In this document: positions 17,530 through 25,580 of the stretch, in pieces | How positions within the stretch are numbered: the stretch's first letter is position 1 | How the letters are laid out: each line of letters begins with the position of its first letter | Source of the DNA: a virus | Virus record (IMG/VR): IMGVR_UViG_3300035698_005454 | Location: 1 to 27,171 of that record | Reading direction: 5' to 3' (one strand) | DNA: 27,171 nt | Position numbers and translations under genes: made by a program | The notes under the pieces: generated by a model | What the model saw: only the letters and a program-made list of their open reading frames with translations | Databases searched by the model: none | Told to the model about the DNA's origin: nothing

Positions 17530-18086
17530 CACTCCCCCTTGTAAATTATAAGTCGCTGATTACCTATTACTGTGTTATAGGTAGGACTTATATCTAATCT
17601 AAAATCTTTATCATCCCATACGCATTGATGTTTCTCATGTTCGTTACCTAATACTGCTACACCTTTAACAAATTCTACTGGTGTTGATAGCATTACGAAT
17701 TTACTTTTTTTAATACATTTATTTAGTAATATACGACCTTCTTCTTTTGATATATGCTCTAATGTGTCACCCATAATAATCAAATCATAGTCGTCTACTT
17801 CGTCAATTATTACAGTTGCACAACCTTGATGTATTTCATTATATATAGCGTCTTGCATAGCTGTTATAATTTCTGGGAATATTTCTATTGCGTCTACTCT
17901 GAAATCTTTGTAATTTCTATATTCTAATAAAGTTAAATCTTTCTTCCAAGTGTATATATATTCTCTTGCTAAGAATCCCCATTTACCAAAGCCCATTCCA
18001 ATATCTAATACGCTGTTAATATTATTAGCATTTCTCCTCATCCATTCACAAGCTACCGTTATTACATTCGGTCTTGAAGTTGGCAT
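17529..18086 (-). CDS. Class I SAM-dependent methyltransferase
   Basis: 185 residues. The glycine loop VLDIGMGFGKWG (26-37) binds S-adenosylmethionine, DAIEIFP carries the acidic strand-2 residue for the ribose, and YDLIIMGDTLEHISKEEG is the family's motif around strand 4. The C-terminal strands include KFVMLSTPV and QRLIIYKGE. There is no DNA-methylase (N/D)PP(Y/F) motif, so small-molecule, sugar or protein methylation is more likely than base methylation. It is the first gene after the hairpin at 18105-18124 and starts with CAGGGGGGA. It opens the accessory cassette; target unknown. Confidence 0.75.
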   Translation of the reverse strand: MPTSRPNVITVACEWMRRNANNINSVLDIGMGFGKWGFLAREYIYTWKKDLTLLEYRNYKDFRVDAIEIFPEIITAMQDAIYNEIHQGCATVIIDEVDDYDLIIMGDTLEHISKEEGRILLNKCIKKSKFVMLSTPVEFVKGVAVLGNEHEKHQCVWDDKDFRLDISPTYNTVIGNQRLIIYKGE

Positions 18087-18104
18087 TAATCCCCCCTGAA
18101 AAGT

Positions 18105-18124
18105 GGGGCAAGTTTCCCTGCCCC
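18105..18124 (-). terminator. Terminator-like hairpin between capsid genes and accessory cassette
   Basis: On the minus strand an 8-bp stem (GGGGCAGG with CTTGCCCC, one G-U pair) closes a GAAA tetraloop. The internal pair is a mismatch on the plus strand and a wobble on the minus strand, so the minus-strand RNA is the one that folds well. Only four T residues follow, three bases downstream (ACTTTTC), so it is at best a partial terminator. It may lower expression of the cassette relative to the capsid genes or protect the 3' end of the upstream mRNA. Confidence 0.6.
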
Positions 18125-18132
18125 TTAATTAC

Positions 18133-18549
18133 TTAGTATACTATTCCATTTCTAGGTGGTACGAGTACAGTAAATTTAAGTGTCTTAGTTATAGACGCTG
18201 ATACTGCCGCAGTCTTATCTAATCTAAACTTATAGTACGGTGCTGCACCTTTAGATGAAACATCTATCAAATCTCGTTGGGTTGTTCCTGCTGCAACTAC
18301 TGAAAGACCAGTTGTTGCCATTTCCCAAAAAGTTCCACCAGTTTCATAAGATATATCAATATCAATCGGGCCGCCAGAAGCGAGAGTAGCACTTGGGTCT
18401 ATTTCCAAGTACCAGTCTTTACCGAAAGGAATGAAATCTAATTCTGAAGTGGATTGGTCTGTAGCAGATGAGTTTAATGTAAGAGTTTCTGTTCCTACAA
18501 CCCATTTATCTTTAATGCTTGTTATTGCTGATTTTGTAATCCAACTCAT
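18133..18549 (-). CDS. Probable capsid decoration or small virion protein
   Basis: 138 residues, rich in Ser, Thr, Ala and Gly, beta-type, with no catalytic motif. WYLEIDPSATLASGGPIDID and YYKFRLDKTAA look like strands of a compact beta-sandwich. It starts at ATG 18549 with a strong GGGGAGGA site, lies 11 bases after the capsid gene and is followed by the hairpin at 18105-18124. Position straight after the major capsid protein and size suit a decoration or head-completion protein. Confidence 0.55.
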   Translation of the reverse strand: MSWITKSAITSIKDKWVVGTETLTLNSSATDQSTSELDFIPFGKDWYLEIDPSATLASGGPIDIDISYETGGTFWEMATTGLSVVAAGTTQRDLIDVSSKGAAPYYKFRLDKTAAVSASITKTLKFTVLVPPRNGIVY

Positions 18550-18560
18550 AATATCCTCCC

Positions 18561-19892
18561 CTAAATCCAGTTAAATTCGGCAACTGTGCTTTCAGGAGTG
18601 CCAATTTTCAAGCCCATGTCAGATACTATCTGATTTTCCTGTCCGTCATATCCGGGTGTTTGTACCCCTTCTTCAACGAAAGTACCATCAAATACTAACA
18701 GTTCAATGTTATTCATGTCAACTGCAAATGCTTTACTTGCATAGTCGCCTCTGAATAGCTTATGTCTTACAAATTTAAGGTCGCCATGAGGTGTCATAAA
18801 TTTCATAAACTTTACGCCAGCTTCATTTGTACCTTGCTCAGATGTAAGATTAGTTCCAGTATCAAGAGCCATAGTTGTAAGGATAGTTAAAACAGTTTGA
18901 CCTCCGAAGAAGTAACGTGAATCACTACCAAACTCGAATAGTTCTTGCATATCATCTAAGAATTGGAAGTAGTCATAAGTTGATTCTGTGTTATTGAAAA
19001 CACGTGAACCACCCATACCTACGCTATCAGCCCAACGTGCAGCTTGTTGAATTGAAATAGATGTTCTTACTGGAAGAATAGCTGTTCCAACTCCGCCACC
19101 TGCGAGTGCAGTTGCTATTGGAGCTCCAAATGGATCGTTTGCAGTGCCTTGATCGGCTGTATTGATACAACGTGAGCCAAATAAGAAATCTCTTTCCATA
19201 TCGACTTTCTGATTAGTTGCACCTTCTGCTTGTAGTCTATCCCATTCATTTCCGCCAGCTACCCAAGTTTTCATTGTAGTACGTGAAGCTTTTACAAGAG
19301 TCTTGAATATTTGGCATGAAGCCCATTTAATATCAACTTTGTCATAAGTTGCGATAGTTTTCTCTGTACCTTCACCAAATGCCGAACCTATAATATGGAG
19401 TTTATCGCCAGCAGCACCATTAAATCCCGGTGTATCCGTAAGCTGAATTAGTCCAATATCAGTTGAGCTTGTGATTGTATAAAGTAAGAAGTTACAGAAT
19501 TTACTTGAGTCGTCAGCATCTACTAACTGCATAACCCATCTTTGACTTTGTGTATTAGTTGAGAAAGCTGTATCGCTTAACCAACCTGAGTCAACTACTG
19601 TTACTGATGCTTCTAAATCGCCACCATATAAAGCTGAACAGGCAATAGTATCATTTAATTCTACATATTTGTCGTCAAGCCATGCTGGTCGATGTTCTTG
19701 GTATTTATAATCTGGGTCATTTACTGCTTTACGTTTGTACGCCATCAACGTACTTACAAAGGGAGTTACGTTTGGTTCAAGTTCTGTAATCTGTGTATCA
19801 AAACTAAAACCCCTACGGGAGTTAATACCATTAAGTAAATTGGTATCAGCAGTTCCTCTTGCACCTTCGGTTAGTGTTGGTGTAAAAGCCAT
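18561..19892 (-). CDS. Major capsid protein (HK97-fold, SU10/DUF5309-like)
   Basis: 443 residues. Position after a scaffold-like gene and before a small decoration-like gene is typical. PFVSTLMAYKRKAVNDPDYK (45-64) and EHRPAWLDD resemble the early part of the SU10/DUF5309-type capsid proteins. Residues 90-180 form a beta region ending GDKLHIIGSAFGEGTEK, also typical of that group. The C-terminal part has MTPHGDLKFVRHKLF, AFAVDMNNIELLVFD and ENQIVSDMGLKIGTPES, as expected for the P and A domains of an HK97 fold. TAGGAG precedes ATG 19892, partly in a hairpin. Confidence 0.8.
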   Translation of the reverse strand: MAFTPTLTEGARGTADTNLLNGINSRRGFSFDTQITELEPNVTPFVSTLMAYKRKAVNDPDYKYQEHRPAWLDDKYVELNDTIACSALYGGDLEASVTVVDSGWLSDTAFSTNTQSQRWVMQLVDADDSSKFCNFLLYTITSSTDIGLIQLTDTPGFNGAAGDKLHIIGSAFGEGTEKTIATYDKVDIKWASCQIFKTLVKASRTTMKTWVAGGNEWDRLQAEGATNQKVDMERDFLFGSRCINTADQGTANDPFGAPIATALAGGGVGTAILPVRTSISIQQAARWADSVGMGGSRVFNNTESTYDYFQFLDDMQELFEFGSDSRYFFGGQTVLTILTTMALDTGTNLTSEQGTNEAGVKFMKFMTPHGDLKFVRHKLFRGDYASKAFAVDMNNIELLVFDGTFVEEGVQTPGYDGQENQIVSDMGLKIGTPESTVAEFNWI

Positions 19893-19895
19893 GTG

Positions 19896-19914
19896 AGTCT
19901 CCTATTAAGAGACT
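19896..19914 (-). promoter_or_regulatory. Hairpin holding the capsid gene's ribosome site
   Basis: On the minus strand AGTCTC, a 7-base loop and GAGACT pair over 6 bp; the flanking T and G could add a wobble. The 5' arm contains part of the scaffold stop codon (19913-19915) and the 3' arm contains part of the AGGAGA site of the capsid gene. Ribosomes ending on scaffold would open it, giving translational coupling. Coupling is inferred. Confidence 0.5.
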
Positions 19915-20629
19915 AAATTTCTCGTTGTGCCTTACCAGCCTTGAGTATGTTATCTGCTTTATTACTTCTTGCAGTTGGTGTTGAACCACCTTTACTTACA
20001 AAAGATATTTGTGTGTTTTGCAGATTCGCTAAGTTAGTAGTAGCAAATTTCGGTTTAGTCTCATTAGTTTTTGTGAACTGGTTGATAAGAGCTTTACTTA
20101 TAGGAGCACCTAAACTATTAGCGAAAGTCAATAAACCATTATAGTCACCACCTTTAGTGATGAAGTCTGCAACAAGCATACGACTGTCAGTATTCTTATT
20201 CCTTAGTTTATCTCTCTCATTCATTGCCTTGTCCTGTGCCGTAAGGAGTGCTGAAGGAGATACATCTTCTAAGTCTTCATCAGTAGTAATGTCTAAATGT
20301 TTCATTGTGAGTTCTTTCAGAGATGGTAAGGTCTCGCCCTGAGTTGCCTTTAATTGAAACTCTGATTCTCTCCGCTTTAAGTCTGCTTCTTTTTCGTCTA
20401 ACTCTTTTTGTCGTTGGTTAGTATCAAATCCTTTCTTATTAGCTAATGCCATTGCAGAAATAACTTTAGTCGCTTCAGCTTGAAAATCTTTATCATCTTC
20501 AAGTCCGTCTGGCGATTCAATTTCTACTTTGCCATCTTCTAAGGTTTTCATACTTACTTCATGTTCGCCAACTTTGACGATTTCTACGTTGTCGGGAGTT
20601 GTGTTGCTCCCATCAGTTTTTTCTTCCAT
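19913..20629 (-). CDS. Probable capsid scaffold protein
   Basis: 238 residues, acidic N-terminal half, no Cys. Residues 75-95 (RQKELDEKEADLKRRESEFQ) form a clear coiled coil. The C-terminus is basic (ARSNKADNILKAGKAQREI), the usual design of a scaffold that holds coat protein through a basic tail. Position between portal and major capsid genes matches. AAGGAG lies before ATG 20629. No protease motif was seen, so capsid maturation may not involve a protease encoded here. The family name cannot be given from sequence alone. Confidence 0.7.
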   Translation of the reverse strand: MEEKTDGSNTTPDNVEIVKVGEHEVSMKTLEDGKVEIESPDGLEDDKDFQAEATKVISAMALANKKGFDTNQRQKELDEKEADLKRRESEFQLKATQGETLPSLKELTMKHLDITTDEDLEDVSPSALLTAQDKAMNERDKLRNKNTDSRMLVADFITKGGDYNGLLTFANSLGAPISKALINQFTKTNETKPKFATTNLANLQNTQISFVSKGGSTPTARSNKADNILKAGKAQREI

Positions 20630-20687
20630 TTTTGACTCCTTGAGGATTCTTACGAATTGCCTCTGTATTTTTTGTGAAATTGTTTTA

Positions 20688-20712
20688 GCGAGCAGACGAG
20701 GGAGGAGCTCGC
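20688..20712 (-). promoter_or_regulatory. Hairpin in the portal-scaffold gap
   Basis: GCGAGC and GCTCGC (6 bp) enclose a 13-base loop in the 101-base gap between portal stop and scaffold start. No T-run follows on the minus strand (TAAAACA). It may be an RNase processing or stability element. The rest of the gap has no open frame. Confidence 0.35.
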
Positions 20713-20730
20713 CTACTCTGGGGGATGAGA

Positions 20731-22614
20731 CTATTGTGGTTGCTCTCCGCCTTGTTCTAATTGTTGAGCCATTTGCATTATTTGTTGTTGGATCTCAGGG
20801 TGTTTTTCCATAAGTTCTGCTATCTGCTCGATGCCTTGCTCTTTTGCTAAATTATCCATTTCACGTTCAATGTTTATATTTGATAAGTCTAATACTTCTA
20901 ATAATGTTTTAGTACTAATCTTTCCAGCATTAGCTAAGTCCATTACAATCTGCTTTTCCTGAGCCTTCATCGCTTCAGGCATTGGATTCATATTAACCTC
21001 TACAAAGTAGTCATCTGACTTAAGTGTGTTGTATGGGCTTGTATTGACCTCTCTTGCTGTTTCTACACCATCTTGGTCTAAACCTTTGACTTGATGTGGG
21101 TGTTGTCTATATTCTACTATTGCTGTCATTAACCAATTTAATACTGATTCAATGAATTTACGGTATTTATTCTCGTCACTCTTGAGATATGTTTGACTTG
21201 CTATTTGTAGTTGAGTATTTAAGACACCAGATTGACCACTATATTGTTGTTCGCCTCTTGCTGAATCTACTGCACCTGTATTAGTTTTAATAATTTCGGA
21301 TATATAGTTCTGCATTACAAGGAATAATCGGTCGTTAATTGGTGTTTGTTTATATGATACTGCACTGTCAGGAGATATATTCGGATTCTCTTTAAAGAAC
21401 TCAGGTCTTAATTTAAGTGTGAAATCAGTTTTCCAATGTCCATTGATAAATTCATTTATATTATCTATTGCATCTTCAAATATTTGTGGTTGTGGTTTAT
21501 TCATTGTACCTATTTGTTTAGCTAATGAACTCATAAATACTACTGATAAATCTAATACATCAACCATATCATAAGCGTCACCATAAGGATATGAGCTTCC
21601 ATCTTGTGTTTTACCGCCTAAAATGTGATAATTCTGAATTTCACCTACATAAATGTTCTCTTTCCATACTTGTTTATCATCTTCCATAATAGGTTGCTTG
21701 AGTAATATACCTTGTCCCGGTAAGAACATAACTTGAAACCAACAGTCTTTATCAACTTTAATAACATCAGGAGATACACTAACACCTTCAGGCATATCTA
21801 TATTTGATTCTTGGTATTCCTTCTCAAATTCAAGCCAATTCTCAATCTTAGTTTCGCCAGTTTCGTAATCAGTTGACTCATAAACAAACTCTCGTTGCTC
21901 AGTTCTTATGGTCTTTTTATATATCCCAGTATATTTAATAGTTCTATCCATTATATTAGGGAATTTAACGTGTCCATCACCACCTTCATCAACCATAATC
22001 TGCTTAGAGAGCTCTTCATCATATTCTGCTACTTCTGCTCTTAACTCTTCTGTATTAACTGCTTCGGCATGGAATATCCGACTTATACTATCCATATGAT
22101 TGTCATTACACTTAAACCATACGTTTCTAGCGTCTATATACTCGATTACAGGCGTTCCAGTTTTCCAGAAGTTGTTTATCCTAAATGTATCAAAATATGT
22201 CCTTAAAACTCCATATCCTACATATAGCTTATCTTCTATTGCTGATGAAGCGTTGTTTATAAGGTTAGATAAATCCATTGCAAAGTTGACTTCATTCTCT
22301 AGGAGTTCCATGTTAGACTCTAATAGACCGCTAAAACTCTTTATATCAGCGTATATGTCTGCACCTGTGAAATACGACTTGAGCCATGTAAAAGATTTTA
22401 ACACCCAATTATCTTTAAAATAAGTACCTTTATAGTTCTTTAGGTTATCAATAGCTTCAGTTGTTGGTAGTTCTGAATTACGTACTCTCCAACCTAAATC
22501 AGCCTGAATATCCCAAGAAGCACGAGAGTTTTGGTCATCTCGTAAATCCTCTACTATTTGGGTTATATCAAAATTCTGCTCATCCTCAAGGTATCTCACA
22601 TAGTCTTTTTTCAT
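20731..22614 (-). CDS. Portal protein (P22-like)
   Basis: 627 residues. The portal forms the ring at one capsid vertex through which DNA enters and leaves. The N-terminal part has a helical wing with WRVRNSELPTTEAIDNLKNY (42-61). The middle has YVGYGVLRTYF and YIDARNVWF. NYHILGGKTQ with SSYPYGDAYDMVDVLD is the usual clip/stem region of P22-type portals, followed by a long helical segment with VDSARGEQQYSGQSG. The C-terminus is a Gln-rich helix (EIQQQIMQMAQQLEQ), like the barrel helices of P22 portals. It starts at ATG 22614 behind AAAAGGAAG, overlapping the upstream gene by 4 bases. Position next to the terminase supports it. Confidence 0.85.
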   Translation of the reverse strand: MKKDYVRYLEDEQNFDITQIVEDLRDDQNSRASWDIQADLGWRVRNSELPTTEAIDNLKNYKGTYFKDNWVLKSFTWLKSYFTGADIYADIKSFSGLLESNMELLENEVNFAMDLSNLINNASSAIEDKLYVGYGVLRTYFDTFRINNFWKTGTPVIEYIDARNVWFKCNDNHMDSISRIFHAEAVNTEELRAEVAEYDEELSKQIMVDEGGDGHVKFPNIMDRTIKYTGIYKKTIRTEQREFVYESTDYETGETKIENWLEFEKEYQESNIDMPEGVSVSPDVIKVDKDCWFQVMFLPGQGILLKQPIMEDDKQVWKENIYVGEIQNYHILGGKTQDGSSYPYGDAYDMVDVLDLSVVFMSSLAKQIGTMNKPQPQIFEDAIDNINEFINGHWKTDFTLKLRPEFFKENPNISPDSAVSYKQTPINDRLFLVMQNYISEIIKTNTGAVDSARGEQQYSGQSGVLNTQLQIASQTYLKSDENKYRKFIESVLNWLMTAIVEYRQHPHQVKGLDQDGVETAREVNTSPYNTLKSDDYFVEVNMNPMPEAMKAQEKQIVMDLANAGKISTKTLLEVLDLSNINIEREMDNLAKEQGIEQIAELMEKHPEIQQQIMQMAQQLEQGGEQPQ

Positions 22615-22874
22615 TTTTCTTCCTTTTCAGTTTCCTCAATCTTCTGTTGCATATAGCTGTTTAATATCTGTGCATAGGTTAACATACCATATAGCACCGA
22701 CTTAACTTTAACCTTACTGCCTGTTTCTATCGTCTTAACTCGCTTATATTCAGGTCTATTACTACTCCAATCTATTGAGTAGAATGATAAATCCTTGTCC
22801 TCATAGCGTATCGTTATTATCGGTGGTAAGCTATCGTTTACCTGTTTGAGTAGTTTGTTAAATTCAAAGTTCAT
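22611..22874 (-). CDS. Unknown small protein before the portal
   Basis: 87 residues, charged. A beta-like first half with PPIITIRYEDKDLSFYSIDW is followed by a helical acidic/Gln tail ending EETEKEEK. No known motif. It starts at ATG 22874 (AAAGGGGGA, TAATG overlap with the upstream stop) and overlaps the portal gene at its end. Probably a small accessory of the packaging region. It is real because of its ribosome site and overlaps on both sides. Confidence 0.55.
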   Translation of the reverse strand: MNFEFNKLLKQVNDSLPPIITIRYEDKDLSFYSIDWSSNRPEYKRVKTIETGSKVKVKSVLYGMLTYAQILNSYMQQKIEETEKEEK

Positions 22875-23053
22875 TATTCCCCCTTTGTTACTAATGACTT
22901 ATTTTCTTTTTCCATTAATTTGCTACGTTGCTCAATTATCCAATCTAATCTAGTGTTAACTTTTTTATTATAGCGTCTTTTTTGTTTTAATAAACCCCTA
23001 TACATTTTATCCCAATGATTCAATGCACTAATAAGTTTTTCTTTATCTGTCAT
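22874..23053 (-). CDS. Unknown small basic protein (59 aa)
   Basis: 59 residues starting MTDKEKLISALNHWDKMYRG. Mostly helical and basic, with KQKRRYNKK in the centre. No transmembrane segment. The ATG at 23053 follows AAGGGGGACAA, the site type used by the other small genes, and the stop overlaps the next ATG as TAATG. No family is recognised. Its charge would suit nucleic-acid binding, but nothing shows this directly. Confidence 0.6.
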   Translation of the reverse strand: MTDKEKLISALNHWDKMYRGLLKQKRRYNKKVNTRLDWIIEQRSKLMEKENKSLVTKGE

Positions 23054-23062
23054 TTGTCCCCC

Positions 23063-23224
23063 TTAATTAAAGAATCCGCCCCACCATAATAAGCCAACCG
23101 TAAATGCTGTATTCAATAATGCCATTCCAATATTAAATTTGCCCCTTGATTGACCGTGCCTGTGTGCGTGTACTAATAATTCTATACCTGCTAATACGAT
23201 GAATATGATTTGTGGTGCGTTCAT
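23063..23224 (-). CDS. Small two-segment membrane protein (holin-like candidate)
   Basis: 53 residues. It starts MNAPQIIFIVLAGIELLV, a hydrophobic helix, then a His/Arg-rich turn (HAHRHGQSRGK) and a second hydrophobic segment ending GLLWWGGFF. I recognise this layout as a common small phage membrane protein usually left unnamed; its size and two-helix hairpin suit a holin or lysis accessory. The ATG at 23224 follows AAGGAGGAC, a stronger site than those of the other small genes here. It lies between terminase and portal, where no lysin gene is present, so a lysis role is only a suggestion. Confidence 0.65.
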   Translation of the reverse strand: MNAPQIIFIVLAGIELLVHAHRHGQSRGKFNIGMALLNTAFTVGLLWWGGFFN

Positions 23225-23241
23225 GTGTCCTCCTTAGAAAA

Positions 23242-23364
23242 TCAATACCATCCAAATGCTCGACCTATACTTTTACTAAAAGCATTTCCTAATATGTAAA
23301 TAGTTAATCCTACTCCCGTTATTAAACTACCTATGATAATTAATACTATCCAATACCATGCCAT
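23242..23364 (-). CDS. Small single-pass membrane peptide (40 aa)
   Basis: 40 residues: MAWYWIVLIIIGSLITGVGL, continuing hydrophobic to about residue 27, then a short polar, weakly basic end. One membrane helix with a probable cytoplasmic tail. The ATG at 23364 follows AGGGGGAAATT and lies 9 bases after the large terminase stop. It is followed closely by the two-segment membrane gene, so the pair may work together. Family not recognised. Confidence 0.6.
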   Translation of the reverse strand: MAWYWIVLIIIGSLITGVGLTIYILGNAFSKSIGRAFGWY

Positions 23365-23373
23365 AATTTCCCC

Positions 23374-24960
23374 CTATATTGTTCCGAATACCCCGTTTGA
23401 TGTCTCTCGTCTCCGTACTACTTTCCTCTCTGGCTTGAAATACACCTCGTTACAATCAAAATATCTTATAGTATCCATCATATCTTTGTACTTTTGTACT
23501 ATATCTCTACTGGTTGCTGGCTTCATCATATCAGCTTCGGTCTTAGCTCTCTTGCGTACATAATGTGTTATTCCACGCCAACAATGAAAGCAATTATCCC
23601 AAAAAACAAAACCAGGCTTTCCATCAGATAAGTATTGTAAACTTTGTCTTAAATGTTTGTGTCCGTAAAATAGTTCATTTTCACCAGAACCAACTGTATT
23701 ATATGAAGCATTTAGATTGAAACTAACACCCAATTTCTTAGCTTCCCTTGCATAGTCTTGCCATAGGTTAGTCTTTAAACCGCCACGAGTTTGGTTAGCA
23801 AAATGCCAATCAACTATACGTGTAAAGTTCATCTTAAAGCCAAACTGTAGCTCAAAGCCTTGTTCTATAACTAAGCATTGACGTATATGGTCTTTAACTG
23901 TTGTTCCGCCTTTCATGTCCCAAAAGTCTTTACTCTTATCTATCGGTGCTTCATGGAATACTATCTTACGACCTTCAGGTGTTACAGCTCCCCAAATCTC
24001 AGCGTTAGGCTTACCATCACCGGGATCGAATACATGAAAGTACAAGTAATTAGATTTTAATGGGTACTTAGAAGGGTCTACTCGGTGTACTGACTCATCT
24101 ACCGTTATAATCCTTTCAGAGAAATACATGAGCTTACCATTCACACGAGCCTCGTACTCTTCAGGCTTGTACTTTTCAGCTTGAGCCATGAATACTTCCT
24201 TCTCGTAATGACCACGTTCCTTATCATCTAATACTTCCAATGTACTTGTTTTGATATGTCTGTACCCCTTAGTTCCTGCATCTGCCTTGTCTATAATCTC
24301 ATCCTGGATATAAGGCTCACATTCAAGTGGAGTGAGTGGCATTAATATTAATGCTCCCTTACGAGTTCTTGCCGGTACTGCTTCCCAAAAGTGTATTGGT
24401 GGGGGCTCATCAAATATGAATATCCCAGTCGTGAATGATTCAAGCTCACTCTTTGGCTGGTTATATGTTATAGTATCCATGCTCCACTGTGTACCCTTAA
24501 AGTTTACATTGGTAATGTGATTCTTACCCTCTTTTGAATATACAACGTCTTTATTCCATAAGAAGTTTTGAAAACTCGGTGCTCCTGTAGACTCACTAAA
24601 ATAGTTCTTATTAAGATTACCCGGAGTAGTTACAAGTGTTATATGGGTAGGGTTAGGAAATCTCTTGAATAAATCAAAGTCAAACCAACCATTCTGGATA
24701 TCATATACAAGATTACATATAGTATTAACTATAAAACTTGTCTTCCCTGTACCATTCCCTGAAGTTATAATGAATACAGGAACCCTTGATTCCTTCTCTA
24801 CCTCTACAAGCTCTTTAATCATTCTCTCTTGCACTAGATTAGGAACCCAATACTTTAAAGGCTCATTAGCAACGATCTTAGCAAACTCTAATGCCTTCGC
24901 TTTATCCTTCTCAGCTAGCTTGCGTATAATCTTTATAGGTTGTTCGGTTAGTTTGAACAT
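23374..24960 (-). CDS. terL: Terminase large subunit
   Basis: 528 residues; the ATP-driven DNA packaging motor and headful or end-cutting nuclease. Walker A is SGNGTGKT (67-74) and Walker B FIFDEP (181-186) with the catalytic Glu185. The nuclease domain begins near 305: FHVFDPGDG gives Asp312, and RIVDWHFANQ gives Asp384, both expected metal ligands of the RNase H-like fold. The C-terminus is basic (KPERKVVRRRE). It starts at ATG 24960 with a weak AAAGAG site and overlaps the upstream stop as TAATG. Packaging strategy cannot be decided from sequence. Confidence 0.93.
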   Translation of the reverse strand: MFKLTEQPIKIIRKLAEKDKAKALEFAKIVANEPLKYWVPNLVQERMIKELVEVEKESRVPVFIITSGNGTGKTSFIVNTICNLVYDIQNGWFDFDLFKRFPNPTHITLVTTPGNLNKNYFSESTGAPSFQNFLWNKDVVYSKEGKNHITNVNFKGTQWSMDTITYNQPKSELESFTTGIFIFDEPPPIHFWEAVPARTRKGALILMPLTPLECEPYIQDEIIDKADAGTKGYRHIKTSTLEVLDDKERGHYEKEVFMAQAEKYKPEEYEARVNGKLMYFSERIITVDESVHRVDPSKYPLKSNYLYFHVFDPGDGKPNAEIWGAVTPEGRKIVFHEAPIDKSKDFWDMKGGTTVKDHIRQCLVIEQGFELQFGFKMNFTRIVDWHFANQTRGGLKTNLWQDYAREAKKLGVSFNLNASYNTVGSGENELFYGHKHLRQSLQYLSDGKPGFVFWDNCFHCWRGITHYVRKRAKTEADMMKPATSRDIVQKYKDMMDTIRYFDCNEVYFKPERKVVRRRETSNGVFGTI

Positions 24961-25580
24961 TACTCTTTATCAAACGCCTTATTTATCATTTTCTGTGATT
25001 CCTTACTACCAAGCAGTATTAATGTCCCGTATGGTGTTTCAAGTTTACCATCTACAAATTTATCATCTTCCAACCGTCTCTCTAACTTCGATATCCTGTG
25101 TGCTAAGTCTCTGAGGTCGAGCTGTTCTTTCTTATGGTGCATATATTGGCAACATAGTGTCTCTTCTGTTTCTTCTGGTGTCTCTCTGCGTACCCTGCGT
25201 GTGTACTTAGTATAATCTCCATATAGAGAATATAGCCCTTTTTGATCTAATCCCCATATATCAACAACACCTAAATGCAAATCATCCTGTGTTATTACTA
25301 TCGGTCGGTTATCATAGTAGAATAAGCGTTGGTTGAATATAGTAAACTCTTTATCTAAATGTCCTGACTTGTGGTACAATATATCATTATACCCAACTTT
25401 AGCAAAACTGCAAAACATTGAAAGATAATTCTCAGAATCAAATCCTACTATTAAACCCTCACCATAAACATAATCCCAAACCTTGTCGCCTACCTTTGCA
25501 TCTTTGAAATAACTCATTTGTCCCCCTGTTTCTTTTTCAATTTTTCTAATTAGCTTCTTGAACTTTCTGTTGCTAATCAT
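24960..25580 (-). CDS. Unknown conserved-type phage protein with two possible starts
   Basis: 206 residues from ATG 25580. KVGDKVWDYVYGEGLIVGFD (29-48) matches a beta-barrel-like opening that I have seen in unassigned phage proteins; the C-terminal third has a short coiled coil (DLAHRISKLERRLEDDK). A second start at ATG 25517 (codon 22) has its own CAGGGGGACAA site, identical in type to the first (AAGGGGGATTT). The first 21 residues are very basic (RKFKKLIRKIEKE) and could be an optional N-terminal extension. Function unknown; it precedes the large terminase. Confidence 0.6.
   Translation of the reverse strand: MISNRKFKKLIRKIEKETGGQMSYFKDAKVGDKVWDYVYGEGLIVGFDSENYLSMFCSFAKVGYNDILYHKSGHLDKEFTIFNQRLFYYDNRPIVITQDDLHLGVVDIWGLDQKGLYSLYGDYTKYTRRVRRETPEETEETLCCQYMHHKKEQLDLRDLAHRISKLERRLEDDKFVDGKLETPYGTLILLGSKESQKMINKAFDKE

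Noticed and set aside
20529-20813. Plus-strand frame crossing the portal-scaffold gap
   Set aside because: It runs antisense to both genes and has no ribosome site; the gap itself has no supported gene.
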